Shown here in pieces: positions 46,235 to 54,168 of a DNA stretch of 64,000 bases. This DNA is from Sphingomonas sp. IC081 (lineage in GTDB: Bacteria; Pseudomonadota; Alphaproteobacteria; Sphingomonadales; Sphingomonadaceae). Numbering within the stretch: position 1 is the stretch's first letter; the number at the start of each line of letters is the position of its first letter. The DNA lies in assembly GCF_006874585.1 (NCBI RefSeq), contig NZ_CP029761.1:2677001-2741000 (forward strand), in the 5' to 3' direction. The position numbers and the translations under genes were made by a program. The notes under the pieces were generated by a model that did not search any database, was not told the DNA's origin, and saw nothing but the letters and a program-made list of their open reading frames with translations.

Positions 46235-46276
46235 TTATGGACGAAAGAAAGGTCGCGACAGATAGTCCTGTGGCCC

Positions 46277-46408
46277 GCCCTTCCCTCCGCCCGTGTTAAC
46301 GGGTTCAGGTTCAACGGGTCGGGCAGCGTGACCTGCCCCTCTCAGCCATTTGTTTCCTGCAGGCTCTCGCAAAAGCGAAAACCCTAGGCACAAGCTCCCC
46401 GGGGATGG
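46277..46408 (-). promoter_or_regulatory. TPP riboswitch controlling thiC
   Basis: Reading the minus strand, the conserved blocks appear in order: GGCTGAGA (46347-46340), AACCTGAA (46311-46304) and GGAGGGAAG near 46288-46280, with P1 formed by AGGGAA and the upstream TCCCC near 46400. These are the pyrimidine- and pyrophosphate-sensing helices of the THI element. About 55 bases lie between GGCTGAGA and the P1 strand, a long extra P3-type arm. The 60 bases between element and thiC start can hold the expression platform. Ends are approximate. Confidence 0.92.
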
Positions 46409-46456
46409 CCGGACGATAGACGCGGCTTTTGCCTCCGTCTAGGGCCCGAAGCAGCC

Positions 46457-47089
46457 ATGCCGATGATCTATCGCCTCGACGCCCCTGCCCGCGAAGTGGC
46501 TCGCACCTTCGGCCTCGACGCCGGCAACGACCCCTGGCCCGGCGGCGCGGTTTCGGCGGGCGGCTTTGCGCCCGTCATCACCATGGGCCGCGAGTTCGTG
46601 GCGGGGCCGCGCCCGGAAAAGCGCCTGCCGCGCCGGATGATCCCGCGCCTCTGGGGCGTCCCCCCGCCGCCGCGGGGCTGGGATGAACGGCGTCATGGCA
46701 TCCTTACCGTGCGCAATCTCGAAAGCCCGTTCTGGATCGGCACCTTGCGCAACAGCGAGTTCCGCTGCCTGGTCCCGGCCACGGCCTTCATGGAATGGGG
46801 CAAGGCGGACCCGCGTGACGGCAAGCGCCGGGCATGCTGGTTCGGCGCCGCCGACCAGCCGGTCTTCGCCATGGCCGGGGTCTGGAAGGACAGCGAAGTA
46901 CCCAGCTTCGCGCTGCTCACCGCCCCCGCCAATGCCGCGCTGCGCTCCGAGGGGCGCGAGACGATGCCGGTGATCCTGCCCGCCGATCCCGCCGCGCACG
47001 ACCTCTGGCTGCGCGGCGACTGGAAACGCGCGGCAGAGCTGCTCGCGCCTTATTCCTCCTCGCTGATGTCGCTGCACGTGGCGGGATGA
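46457..47089 (+). CDS. SRAP-family protein lacking catalytic Cys2 and His
   Basis: The 210-residue protein aligns with YedK/HMCES (SOS-response-associated) proteins, which bind abasic sites in single-stranded DNA through Cys2. Shared features are RCLVPATAFMEWGKADP (with Glu113), VFAMAGVWKDSEVPSFALLTAPAN and MPVILP. The normal start, M-C followed by N-L-Y-R or G-R-Y, reads MPMIYR, so the Cys is Pro. The usual IH-x-RMPVIL reads SEGRETMPVIL, without His. No upstream start restores Cys2. The protein should be unable to form the thiazolidine cross-link and may bind DNA only or do something new. It is convergent with the kinase gene, 10 bases apart. Confidence 0.85.
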   Translation: MPMIYRLDAPAREVARTFGLDAGNDPWPGGAVSAGGFAPVITMGREFVAGPRPEKRLPRRMIPRLWGVPPPPRGWDERRHGILTVRNLESPFWIGTLRNSEFRCLVPATAFMEWGKADPRDGKRRACWFGAADQPVFAMAGVWKDSEVPSFALLTAPANAALRSEGRETMPVILPADPAAHDLWLRGDWKRAAELLAPYSSSLMSLHVAG

Positions 47090-47099
47090 ATAGAACGAC

Positions 47100-49280
47100 C
47101 TAAAGCACCTCCAGTTGCCGCAGCAGCGCCCGCAGGCGCGCCGGTTTCACCGGCTTGGTGAACAAGGGCAGGCCCAGCGCGGCGGCCCGAGCCTTGAGCG
47201 GCTCGCCGCGATCGGCGGTGACGAGGCAGGCGGGCAGGTCCCGGCCCAGCCGTGCGCGCAGGGCCAGGACCGCGTCGTCGCCGGTCAGCCCGTTGTCGAG
47301 ATGATAGTCGGCGATCAGCATGGCCGGGCCGCGCGCCAGCGCGGCGGCGACTTGCGGATCGTCCGGGTCGCCGGCGGCAACGACCTCCAGCCCCCAGCTC
47401 CCCAGCAAGGCCGCCATGCCCGCCAGGATCGCCGGTTCGTTGTCGATCACCAGCACCAGCGCGCCGCCGCCGCACCGCGTGCCGGGGCCGGCCGGATCGC
47501 CCAGCTCCTCCGGCGCCGTGCAGGCCGGCCGGGGCACGGCGCGCGGCAGGCGCACCGAGAAGGCCGAGCCCTTCCCCGGCGTGCTCTCCAGCCCCAGTTC
47601 GTGGCCGAGCATCGTTGTCACCCGCCGCACGATGGCAAGGCCCAGCCCCTTGCCGGGGATCTTGCGGGTGGCATCGAGGCGGCGGAATTCCTCGTAGATC
47701 GCGGCGCGCTCGGCCTCGGCGATGCCCGGGCCGGTGTCGCGCACGGTGACCACCAGTTCGTCTCCCGCTCCCGCTCCCGCTCCCGCTCCCGCTCCCGCTC
47801 CCGCTCCCGCTCCCGCTCCCGCCCCCTCCCCGGCCCCGGCCCCAGCCAGCTCCACCCGCACCTCCCCCCGCGCGGTGTAGCGGATCGCGTTGGAGACGAA
47901 GTTCTGCAGGACCCGCCGCAGGAGCCGGGCATCGGATCGCACCCAGTCCGCGCTGTCCGGCACCACCAGCGCGAGCCCCGCCGCTTCCGCCAGCGGCGCG
48001 AACTCGCGGCGCAGCGCGGCCAGCAGCGGCGCCAGGGGCAGGTCGCCGAGTTCGGGCTGGATCGCGCCGGCATCGAGGCGCGAGATCTCGAACAGGGCTT
48101 CGAGCAGGTCCTCCACCGAATCGAGCGCGGAGGCGGCCTGCCGCACCAGCGCCTGCGGCTTTTCCGGCAAGGCCTCGCTGCCCAGCGCCGACACGAACAG
48201 CCGTGCGGCGTTGAGCGGCTGCAGCAGGTCATGGCTGGCGGCGGCGAGGAAGCTGGTCTTGGAGCGATTGGCCTCCAGCGCCGCCTCGGTGGCGGCGACC
48301 AGCCGCAGGTTCACTTCCACCAGTTCGGCGGTACGCTCGGCCACCCGGCGCTCCAGCGTCTCGGCGGTCTCGGTCAGCGAGCGGCGGAAGCGGACCTGGT
48401 CGGTCACGTCGTCGAAGGTGAAGACCATGCCGCCGCTGGTCAGCGGCACCGACCGGATCGTGAAATGGCGCGCGCCCTCGCCATCGGCGAACATGCGGCA
48501 GTCGCTCACCACCCGGGCGCCGCCGCCTTCGCGCCATTCCAGCGCCTCGGCGCGCTCCAGCCCGCCCTGCTCGGCGCACCAGCGCACCAGCGCCTCGTGG
48601 CTTGCCAGCAGTGCCCCCTCGCTGCCGACATCGAGGCCCAGCAGCGCCGCCACGCCTTCGTTCCACGCCTGCAAGCGGCGCTGGACGTCGAACAGGCAGA
48701 CCCCTTCGGACAGCGTGTCGAGCGTGGTCTGCAGCGCCAGGTTGCGCTCGCCCAGTTCGCGGGCGCGCTGGCGGGCATCCTCGGCCTTGACCATGGTGAC
48801 GTCGGTATAGATGCCGACGATGCCGCCGCCGCTGGTGCGCAGTTCGTTGATCTGGATCCACCGCCCGTCGGCCAGCGCCTGGACATGGGCGCCGCGCGCC
48901 TCGCGGTGCTGGGCCATGCGGTCACGCAACCAGCGGTCGGGAGCGATGCGCGACCCGATGGTGGCCCCGGCCTCGGCCATCCGGCGGGCCATTTCGGCAA
49001 AGGCCGGCGCCGAATCGCGCATCGGCTCGAACCACGGGAACATCTTCAGGAACGCCCGGTTGCAGAGCACCATGCGGTCCTCGGCATCGAACAGGGCAAA
49101 ACCGTCCGCCAGCGAATCGATGGCATCGCGCAGCAGGGCGCGCGCGGCATCGGCGGTGGCATGGGCATCGGCCAACGCGCGGTGGGCGTCGGCGAGCCGG
49201 TCCAGCGCCTGGGCAAGCGCATCGGCGCGGGACCTTGCCCCGCCCTTCAAGCCACCGGAATCGGGCGACAAACCATCCAC
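47100..49280 (-). CDS. Hybrid sensor histidine kinase with two PAS-like domains and receiver
   Basis: The 726-residue protein has no membrane segment and is likely cytoplasmic. It has an N-terminal coiled coil, two PAS-type domains (about residues 50-165 and 185-300), a HisKA domain with His350 in SHDLLQPLN, and an HATPase domain with the N box NFVSNAIRYT, DTGPGI and GKGLGLAIVRR. The C-terminal receiver has Asp658 in LIADYHLDNG. The layout resembles NahK/ErcS'-type kinases. Between the N box and the DTGPGI motif is an Ala-Gly repeat (about residues 480-507) encoded by a 10-unit hexanucleotide repeat. No cognate regulator is adjacent. Confidence 0.9.
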   Translation of the reverse strand: MDGLSPDSGGLKGGARSRADALAQALDRLADAHRALADAHATADAARALLRDAIDSLADGFALFDAEDRMVLCNRAFLKMFPWFEPMRDSAPAFAEMARRMAEAGATIGSRIAPDRWLRDRMAQHREARGAHVQALADGRWIQINELRTSGGGIVGIYTDVTMVKAEDARQRARELGERNLALQTTLDTLSEGVCLFDVQRRLQAWNEGVAALLGLDVGSEGALLASHEALVRWCAEQGGLERAEALEWREGGGARVVSDCRMFADGEGARHFTIRSVPLTSGGMVFTFDDVTDQVRFRRSLTETAETLERRVAERTAELVEVNLRLVAATEAALEANRSKTSFLAAASHDLLQPLNAARLFVSALGSEALPEKPQALVRQAASALDSVEDLLEALFEISRLDAGAIQPELGDLPLAPLLAALRREFAPLAEAAGLALVVPDSADWVRSDARLLRRVLQNFVSNAIRYTARGEVRVELAGAGAGEGAGAGAGAGAGAGAGAGAGAGDELVVTVRDTGPGIAEAERAAIYEEFRRLDATRKIPGKGLGLAIVRRVTTMLGHELGLESTPGKGSAFSVRLPRAVPRPACTAPEELGDPAGPGTRCGGGALVLVIDNEPAILAGMAALLGSWGLEVVAAGDPDDPQVAAALARGPAMLIADYHLDNGLTGDDAVLALRARLGRDLPACLVTADRGEPLKARAAALGLPLFTKPVKPARLRALLRQLEVL
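47762..47821. repeat. Hexanucleotide microsatellite (10 units) in the kinase gene
   Basis: Ten perfect tandem copies of CTCCCG run through the ATPase-domain coding region. On the coding strand they read alternating Ala and Gly codons. The unit is two codons, so changes in copy number keep the frame and only lengthen or shorten the loop. Confidence 0.95.
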
Positions 49281-49389
49281 CCGGCGATCATACCCCGGCC
49301 CGGCGGCGGCGCGCCATCCGGGCGGCTACCTATGGAAAACGCGCCCTGCCCCCTTGCGCGGCGGCGCCCGCCTTTGCCAATAGGCACCC

Positions 49390-50862
49390 GTGAGCGCCAA
49401 CATCGTGATCGGCCAGACCCCGCAGGGCGAGTCGATCGAAATCGACATCAAGGAACTTCTCGCGACCCGCCTGCTGGTGCAGGGCAATTCCGGGTCCGGC
49501 AAGTCGCACCTGCTGCGCCGCCTGCTTGAAGAGAGCGCGCCGATCGTCCAGCAGGTGGTGATCGATCCCGAGGGCGACTTCGTCAGCCTGGCCGAGGAAT
49601 TCGGCCACGTCGTGATCGACGGCGCCGCTTATGCCGAGGCCGAGATCGTCCGCCTCGGCGCGCGTATCCGCGAACACCGCGCCTCGGTGGTCCTCGCGCT
49701 CGACGAGCTGGAAATCGACCAGCAGATGAAGTGCGCCGCACAGTTCCTCAACGCCATGTTCGATGCCCCGCGCGAGCAGTGGTATCCGGTGCTGGTCGTT
49801 GTCGACGAGGCGCAGATGTTTGCCCCCGCCGCCGCCGGCGAAGTCACCGAGGAAGCCCGCCGCGTCAGCCTGGCGGCGATGACCAACCTCATGTGCCGTG
49901 GCCGCAAGCGCGGTCTGGCGGGCGTCATCGCCACCCAGCGCCTCGCCAAGCTTGCCAAGAACGTGGCGGCGGAAGCCAGCAACTTCCTGATGGGCCGCAC
50001 CTTCCTCGACATCGACATGATCCGCGCCGCGGACCTGCTGGGCATGGAGCGCCGTCAGGCCGAATCGATCCGCGACCTTGCGCGCGGCCAGTTCCTCGGC
50101 CTCGGCCCGGCGATCAGCCGCCGCCCGGTGGCGGTCAACATCGGCACCGTGCGCACCGGCGCCAAGTCGATCACCCCCGGCCTGATGCCGCTGCCCACCG
50201 CCTCCACCGACGAGCTGCGCGAGCTGCTGCACGACAACCTGCACGTCGAGCCCGAGCGGCAGGAATTCCACCGCCCGCCGCCGCGCCCGGCGATCGACGT
50301 CGACGACCTCTCCGCCTCGATCGCGCAGTCGCCCACCCTCGCCGCCGCCCCGCCGCCGCGCCCCGAGCGCCCGGAACCGGAGCCGGAGGAAAACCGCGCG
50401 GCGATGATCGAGATCCTCAATGCCATGGCCAAGGACGAGGACTGCTCGTTCCAGCCCTCGACCACGCTGTTCCAGGACTTCACGATCCGCTGCCGGATGA
50501 AGGGCATCTCCGTGCGCGGGCTGGATGCCACGACCTTCCGCCGGGGCTTTGCCGCCGCGCTGGCCGGGATCGAGGACCCGGACGACGAGAAGTGGCTCGA
50601 CCTCTTCAATCTGGCCAAGCACGTGCCCGACGATGCGCTGGCGCCGTTCTACCTGATCGCGCTGGCGGCGATGAACGACCAGCCCTGCCCGGACGACATG
50701 GTGCTGGCCCGGACCTACGGCACCAGCAGCCCGCGCCGCGTGCAGCGCCTGCTGGACTTCCTGGAGAAGGACGGGCTCATCGTCGTGCGCACCGACTTTT
50801 CGGGCAAGCGTTCGGTCGGCCTGCCCGATCTGGGGGTTACCACCGCGCCCGTCGAGGCGTAG
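49390..50862 (+). CDS. HerA-like/DUF87 ATPase
   Basis: The 490-residue protein has a HerA/FtsK-type ATPase core: Walker A QGNSGSGKSHLL (Lys38), Walker B VLVVVDEAQMF (Asp139-Glu140), and a later MCRGRKRGLAGVIATQRLAKL segment. After a Pro-rich linker (about residues 295-335) is a C-terminal domain of about 150 residues ending with a winged-helix-like part (ARTYGTSSPRRVQRLLDFLEKDG). HerA-like pumps move DNA in repair or defence; no NurA-type nuclease is next to it. It starts at GTG 49390 and heads a three-gene unit with two 67-residue proteins. Standing role unknown. Confidence 0.85.
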   Translation: MSANIVIGQTPQGESIEIDIKELLATRLLVQGNSGSGKSHLLRRLLEESAPIVQQVVIDPEGDFVSLAEEFGHVVIDGAAYAEAEIVRLGARIREHRASVVLALDELEIDQQMKCAAQFLNAMFDAPREQWYPVLVVVDEAQMFAPAAAGEVTEEARRVSLAAMTNLMCRGRKRGLAGVIATQRLAKLAKNVAAEASNFLMGRTFLDIDMIRAADLLGMERRQAESIRDLARGQFLGLGPAISRRPVAVNIGTVRTGAKSITPGLMPLPTASTDELRELLHDNLHVEPERQEFHRPPPRPAIDVDDLSASIAQSPTLAAAPPPRPERPEPEPEENRAAMIEILNAMAKDEDCSFQPSTTLFQDFTIRCRMKGISVRGLDATTFRRGFAAALAGIEDPDDEKWLDLFNLAKHVPDDALAPFYLIALAAMNDQPCPDDMVLARTYGTSSPRRVQRLLDFLEKDGLIVVRTDFSGKRSVGLPDLGVTTAPVEA

Positions 50863-50871
50863 AAGGGCCTC

Positions 50872-51075
50872 ATGGCCGAGATCATCAACCTGCGCATGGC
50901 CCGCAAGGCCAGGGCGCGTTCCGACAATCAGGCACAGGCAGAGGCCAGCCGCGCCCGCCATGGCCGCAGCAAGCACGAGCGCCAGGCCGCCGAGGCCGAG
51001 ATCGCCCGGATCGCGCGCACGGTCGAGGGCGCAAGGCGCGAACGTGAGCCTGAGCAAGGAGAGGACGAGGGCTGA
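50872..51075 (+). CDS. DUF4169 family small protein
   Basis: The 67-residue protein is highly charged and helical: MAEIINLRMARKARARSDNQ, then RARHGRSKHERQAAEAEIAR. The start AEIINLR-x-ARK is the hallmark of DUF4169. It follows the HerA-like gene by 9 bases and overlaps the next gene by one base (TGATG). Function is unknown. Confidence 0.8.
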   Translation: MAEIINLRMARKARARSDNQAQAEASRARHGRSKHERQAAEAEIARIARTVEGARREREPEQGEDEG

Positions 51076-51278
51076 TGCGCACGACCTACAGCGACGCCAA
51101 TGTGCGGCTCTACCACCTCGACGGCGGCCCCGAGGGCGGCGGCGTCACCACCCTGTTCTACGGCCCGCTGGCCGAGGCCATGGAAATCGCCTCCCAGCAG
51201 ATCGAGGACGTGCAGGACGGCCTGTTCATCGCCACCGACAATGACGTCGTGGCCTATCTGGACCTGCTGGAGGGCTGA
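51075..51278 (+). CDS. Conserved small protein of unknown function
   Basis: The 67-residue protein has no signal or membrane segment. It reads VRLYHLDGGPEGGGVTTLFY, then PLAEAMEIASQQIEDVQDGLFIATDNDVVAYLDL in blocks, a compact alpha/beta pattern. Its start overlaps the DUF4169 stop by one base, so the two are translationally coupled behind the HerA-like gene. I do not recognise a family. Confidence 0.75.
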   Translation: MRTTYSDANVRLYHLDGGPEGGGVTTLFYGPLAEAMEIASQQIEDVQDGLFIATDNDVVAYLDLLEG

Positions 51279-51312
51279 CGGCCGCCGCCGCGCAGCCGGC
51301 CTGCCGCATGCG

Positions 51313-51359
51313 GCAGCCCCTTTGCCCCCCAGCAGAATCCGGGGAGGCAAAGAGGCTGC
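51313..51359. terminator. Bidirectional terminator-like hairpin
   Basis: The arms GCAGCC-CTTTGCC-CCCC and GGGG-GGCAAAG-GGCTGC pair over about 17 bp with two small interruptions around a 10-base loop. The hairpin lies between the convergent small-protein gene and the exported-protein gene. Confidence 0.65.
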
Positions 51360-51368
51360 ACCGCGCAA

Positions 51369-51854
51369 TCAGAAGCGCGCCTGAAGGCCTGCCGCGACGT
51401 AGTGGTCGCCGAGGTTGCCCTTGACGTCGATGCGCGGCAGCAGCGGCATCGACACCGTGCCATAAGGCCGCACGTTGTCGCCGATCAGGCGCGCGCCGAC
51501 CCCCACGGCCAGCGCCATCGGCAGCCGGTAGGTCGCCTCGACCTTGGCGAAGAGCTTGGTGCCCGAATCGTCGCACTTGCCGCCGGAAACCTCGTTGCCG
51601 CTCGACCTGGCAAAGCACGAGCCGTCGTCGTGATAATAGGCGGGATGGTCGCGGTCATGGAAGAACAGGCCGACCGCAGGGGTGATCGAGAATCCCCCGT
51701 CCTGCACCACCGGCACGCCGACCGCGAGTTCCCCGCCCCAGTCACCCTCGGCGCGGGCGATATTGGCCTCGGCGGTCACGGTATTGGCCATGGCCGGCGC
51801 GGCGGCGGCCAGCGTGGCAGCAAGAGCCGCGAGGGCAGCGAGCGTGAATTTCAT
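51369..51854 (-). CDS. Small exported beta-rich protein, possibly outer-membrane
   Basis: The 161-residue protein has a signal peptide (cleaved near PAMA-NTV). The mature part alternates strand-like segments (GELAVGVPVVQDGGFSITPA; LAVGVGARLIGDNVRPYG) and ends GDHYVAAGLQARF with a terminal Phe, as outer-membrane barrels do. Two Cys (GSCFARSS and GKCDDSG) lie in a loop and may form a disulfide. Function is unknown. Confidence 0.7.
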   Translation of the reverse strand: MKFTLAALAALAATLAAAAPAMANTVTAEANIARAEGDWGGELAVGVPVVQDGGFSITPAVGLFFHDRDHPAYYHDDGSCFARSSGNEVSGGKCDDSGTKLFAKVEATYRLPMALAVGVGARLIGDNVRPYGTVSMPLLPRIDVKGNLGDHYVAAGLQARF

Positions 51855-52106
51855 GTTATGTCCTTGGTATAAACGAGATGACCCGGACGCCGAGGGTTAG
51901 GATTTGCGCGCCCCTCAAGGCAAGGCGCAGGGATTCGATCCACCCCGGCCAGGGCTCGCCCCACCCCGAAGCGTTCGGCAGGTTCAGGCCGGGCGGGGAT
52001 TGGGGGGCTGAGTGGGGCTGCGAAGCGAACTGTCTGGTTCGGATTTTAAAACACCCGTTGCCGTTGCCAAATCTGCACCCGGATCTTCGCCATTCCCGCC
52101 CCCTCT

Positions 52107-52250
52107 TCGTCATTCCCGCGGAGGCGGGAACCCAGTCAACGCAGCGCTTCGAAGCCAACGTCGGTGGCGAGATCGCGCCACTGTGGATTGCCTTCGAGTG
52201 TCCTTCATTGCCAGGTTGCTACTGGATTCCCGCCTTCGCGGGAATGACGA
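52107..52250. repeat. REPIN-like inverted REP pair
   Basis: A 30-base unit at 52107-52136 (TCGTCATTCCCGCGGAGGCG then GGAACCCAGT) recurs inverted at 52221-52250 with two differences. Each unit contains its own short GC hairpin. REP pairs of this kind are dispersed by RAYT transposases; none is in the window. Confidence 0.82.
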
Positions 52251-52310
52251 ATGGAGTGAACAATCGGCAAGCCATCCGGGTTCAACGAACGCCTGCAAAG
52301 GGCCGCCACC

Positions 52311-52580
52311 CTAGGCGGCGTGGACAAATTCCTCGAGGTCACGACCGGAGGCAAAACCCGTCAATTCAAGGAGGTGAGGCGCAGGACTATGTCGATAGTT
52401 CAAGCCGAACCGACGCCGAAGTGGCGGGTTTTTGGTCCGGCCCCTTCGGGGTAGCCCCCATGTGCCCCCCGGCAGCGTTGCACGGCCTTGAAAGAGAACC
52501 ACTCTTCCCGCGTCCGCGCGCCTCGCCGGGGGGCACATGGGGGCTATCGTGACCTCGAGGAATTTGTCCACGCCGCCTAG
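52311..52580. repeat. Nested palindromic element
   Basis: Outer arms 52311-52344 and 52547-52580 are perfect 34-bp inverted repeats (CTAGGCGGCGTGG... / ...CCACGCCGCCTAG). Inner arms 52452-52472 and 52526-52546 are perfect 21-bp inverted repeats (TAGCCCCCATG... / ...CATGGGGGCTA). On the right the two arms are contiguous; on the left they are split by 107 bases whose ends are themselves inverted (CCGGAGGCAAAACCCG / CGGGTTTTTGGTCCGG). It looks like a 55-bp-arm hairpin with an insertion in one arm. Confidence 0.85.
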
Positions 52581-52715
52581 CATTCCGCGTTTTGACCCAG
52601 CCCCGCTCAGGCTGAGCTTGTCGAAGCCCGCTCGCGGCGCATGACCATTCGCTCGCTGGCCTTCGTGCAGCGCTCTGCTGCCGGGGCTTCGACAGGCCCG
52701 CCGAGGGTCCGCCGC

Positions 52716-53831
52716 TCAGGCCTGGAACACCACCGTGATTCCAGGCGAGACCATCTGCGCCAGCCGCGCCGCATCCCAGTTGGTCAGGCGCACGCAGCCG
52801 TGGCTTTCGGTCTTGCCGATGTTCTGCGGCTCGGGCGTGCCGTGGATGCCGTAGTGCTCCTTGGACAAGTCCAGCCAGACCACGCCGACCGGCCCGTTGG
52901 GCCCCGGCGGCAGCAGCTTGTCCTTCGCGTTCTTCTTTGCATCCCAGAACAAGTCGGGATTGAAGTGATAGTCGGGATTGCGCGCCGCACCGACGATCTT
53001 CCAGGTGCCCAGCGGCAAGGGATCGTGGCCGCTGCCGGTCGTCACCGGGAACTGCGCGATCAGGCGGTCCTGCTTGTCGTAGGCCCGCAGGGCGCCGTCG
53101 GACTTGTCGACCACGAGATGATCGGCGCGCGGCTGGTCGGCGGCGACGCCCAATCGCACCAGCGTGTCGGACCAGCCGGTCGTGTCGCCATCCTCGGGCT
53201 TCGGGGCCGCATCGGCGATGTCCGGCACCCGCACCACCCGCCCCGCGCCGAGCACCGTGCCCGGCCCGTTGAGCGCCAGCAGGGTTTCGGGTGTCGTGTG
53301 GAAACGCTCCGCCAGGGCCTCGCTCATGCTGCGGTAGCCGAGCCGGTCGAACCTGGCCTGCCCGGCCATGTCGCGGGGAAGATCGGGATGAAACGGCCCG
53401 CGCGCAAAAGCCAGCGGGATCGTCACGCGGCGGGTGCCATCGCCGCGCACGCCCGCCAGCAGCGCCCGCTGCGTCGGCGTATCGAGCCTGCCGCTCGCGG
53501 CGAGCCCATGCGCCTGCTGGAACCCCCGCAGCGCCAGCGCATAAGCGGCGCTGTCCTTGCCGTCGATCACACCCGGCGAAAAGCCCTGGCGGTCCAGCGC
53601 GACTTGTGCGCGCAGCAGGGGATTGCCCGATGCTGGAGATGCCTGCCCCTGAGGGGCGGCGGCGGGCGCCGGCATAAAGGCCAGCGGATCGGCCGACGGC
53701 CTCGCGGCGACCTCCGCCTTGGGCGCGTCGGCCTCGGAATGGCAGGCGGAAAGCGGGATCACGGCCAGCGGACCAAGCGCCATGCCGATCAGCGCGGCGG
53801 GCGCCAGCGATACGGAATGCAAGAACTTCAA
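52716..53831 (-). CDS. L,D-transpeptidase lipoprotein with peptidoglycan-binding parts
   Basis: The protein is about 371 residues. A probable lipoprotein signal (KFLHSVSLAPAALIG ... PLSAC) favours the TTG start at 53831; an ATG at 53783 would remove most of it. After a Pro/Ala linker is a PG_binding_1-like region (LDRQGFSPGVIDGKDSAAYA), a LysM-like stretch (LAERFHTTPETLLALNGPG) and the YkuD domain with HGTPEPQNIGKTESHGCVRL holding the catalytic His and Cys. It should cross-link or tether peptidoglycan from the outer membrane. Flanked by the repeat island and a regulator gene. Confidence 0.83.
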   Translation of the reverse strand: MKFLHSVSLAPAALIGMALGPLAVIPLSACHSEADAPKAEVAARPSADPLAFMPAPAAAPQGQASPASGNPLLRAQVALDRQGFSPGVIDGKDSAAYALALRGFQQAHGLAASGRLDTPTQRALLAGVRGDGTRRVTIPLAFARGPFHPDLPRDMAGQARFDRLGYRSMSEALAERFHTTPETLLALNGPGTVLGAGRVVRVPDIADAAPKPEDGDTTGWSDTLVRLGVAADQPRADHLVVDKSDGALRAYDKQDRLIAQFPVTTGSGHDPLPLGTWKIVGAARNPDYHFNPDLFWDAKKNAKDKLLPPGPNGPVGVVWLDLSKEHYGIHGTPEPQNIGKTESHGCVRLTNWDAARLAQMVSPGITVVFQA

Positions 53832-54168
53832 AGGACACCGTAAGCAATTGGGACAGGTGTCTCTACAACGCCCCGCACCGGCAGAGGCTGCACGCCCCGC
53901 CGCAAATCCGCGCAACCGGTGAAACGGAGGGAAAGCGCCCGGCGAAGCCCCTCGGGGGGGATGGGAGAGAGGACAAGGCCTCGCCAGGCGCGAAAGCTTT
54001 CCGAGGCGGAGGGAGGGGGGTGCCTTTACCGGAAAGCTGCGGTTATCAAAATACGCCGCAGCCCCGCCCTCGCCAAGACCATCACCCAAGTATTACTACC
54101 TAACTGTCTCGGCAGCGATACATTTTAAAAACAATTTGAAGTATTGCCCACAACAGTACTGTTGGAAT

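Larger units (their letters stand above)
51855..52715. other. Repeat-rich gene-free island
   Basis: About 860 bases between the exported protein and the L,D-transpeptidase hold no supportable gene but several inverted repeats: a REPIN-like pair (52107-52250), a nested palindrome (52311-52580) and an inverted TGTCGAAGCCC / GGGCTTCGACA pair (52619-52629 and 52684-52694). Open frames crossing this region follow the palindrome arms and look accidental. Confidence 0.7.

Noticed and set aside
47762..47821. CRISPR-like array
   Set aside because: Units are 6 bases with no spacers and lie in frame inside a kinase gene, so this is a microsatellite.
47115..49529. 804-codon plus-strand frame opposite the kinase gene
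   Set aside because: The translation is Arg/Gln/His-rich with a Ser-Arg run from the microsatellite; the minus strand encodes clear HisKA, HATPase and receiver motifs.
51878..52552. 224-codon plus-strand frame through the repeat island
   Set aside because: It crosses REP units and palindrome arms, has no ribosome site and changes composition along its length.
52311..52583. 90-codon minus-strand frame within the nested palindrome
   Set aside because: Its ends coincide with the inverted-repeat arms and no family resemblance was seen, so it is probably accidental.
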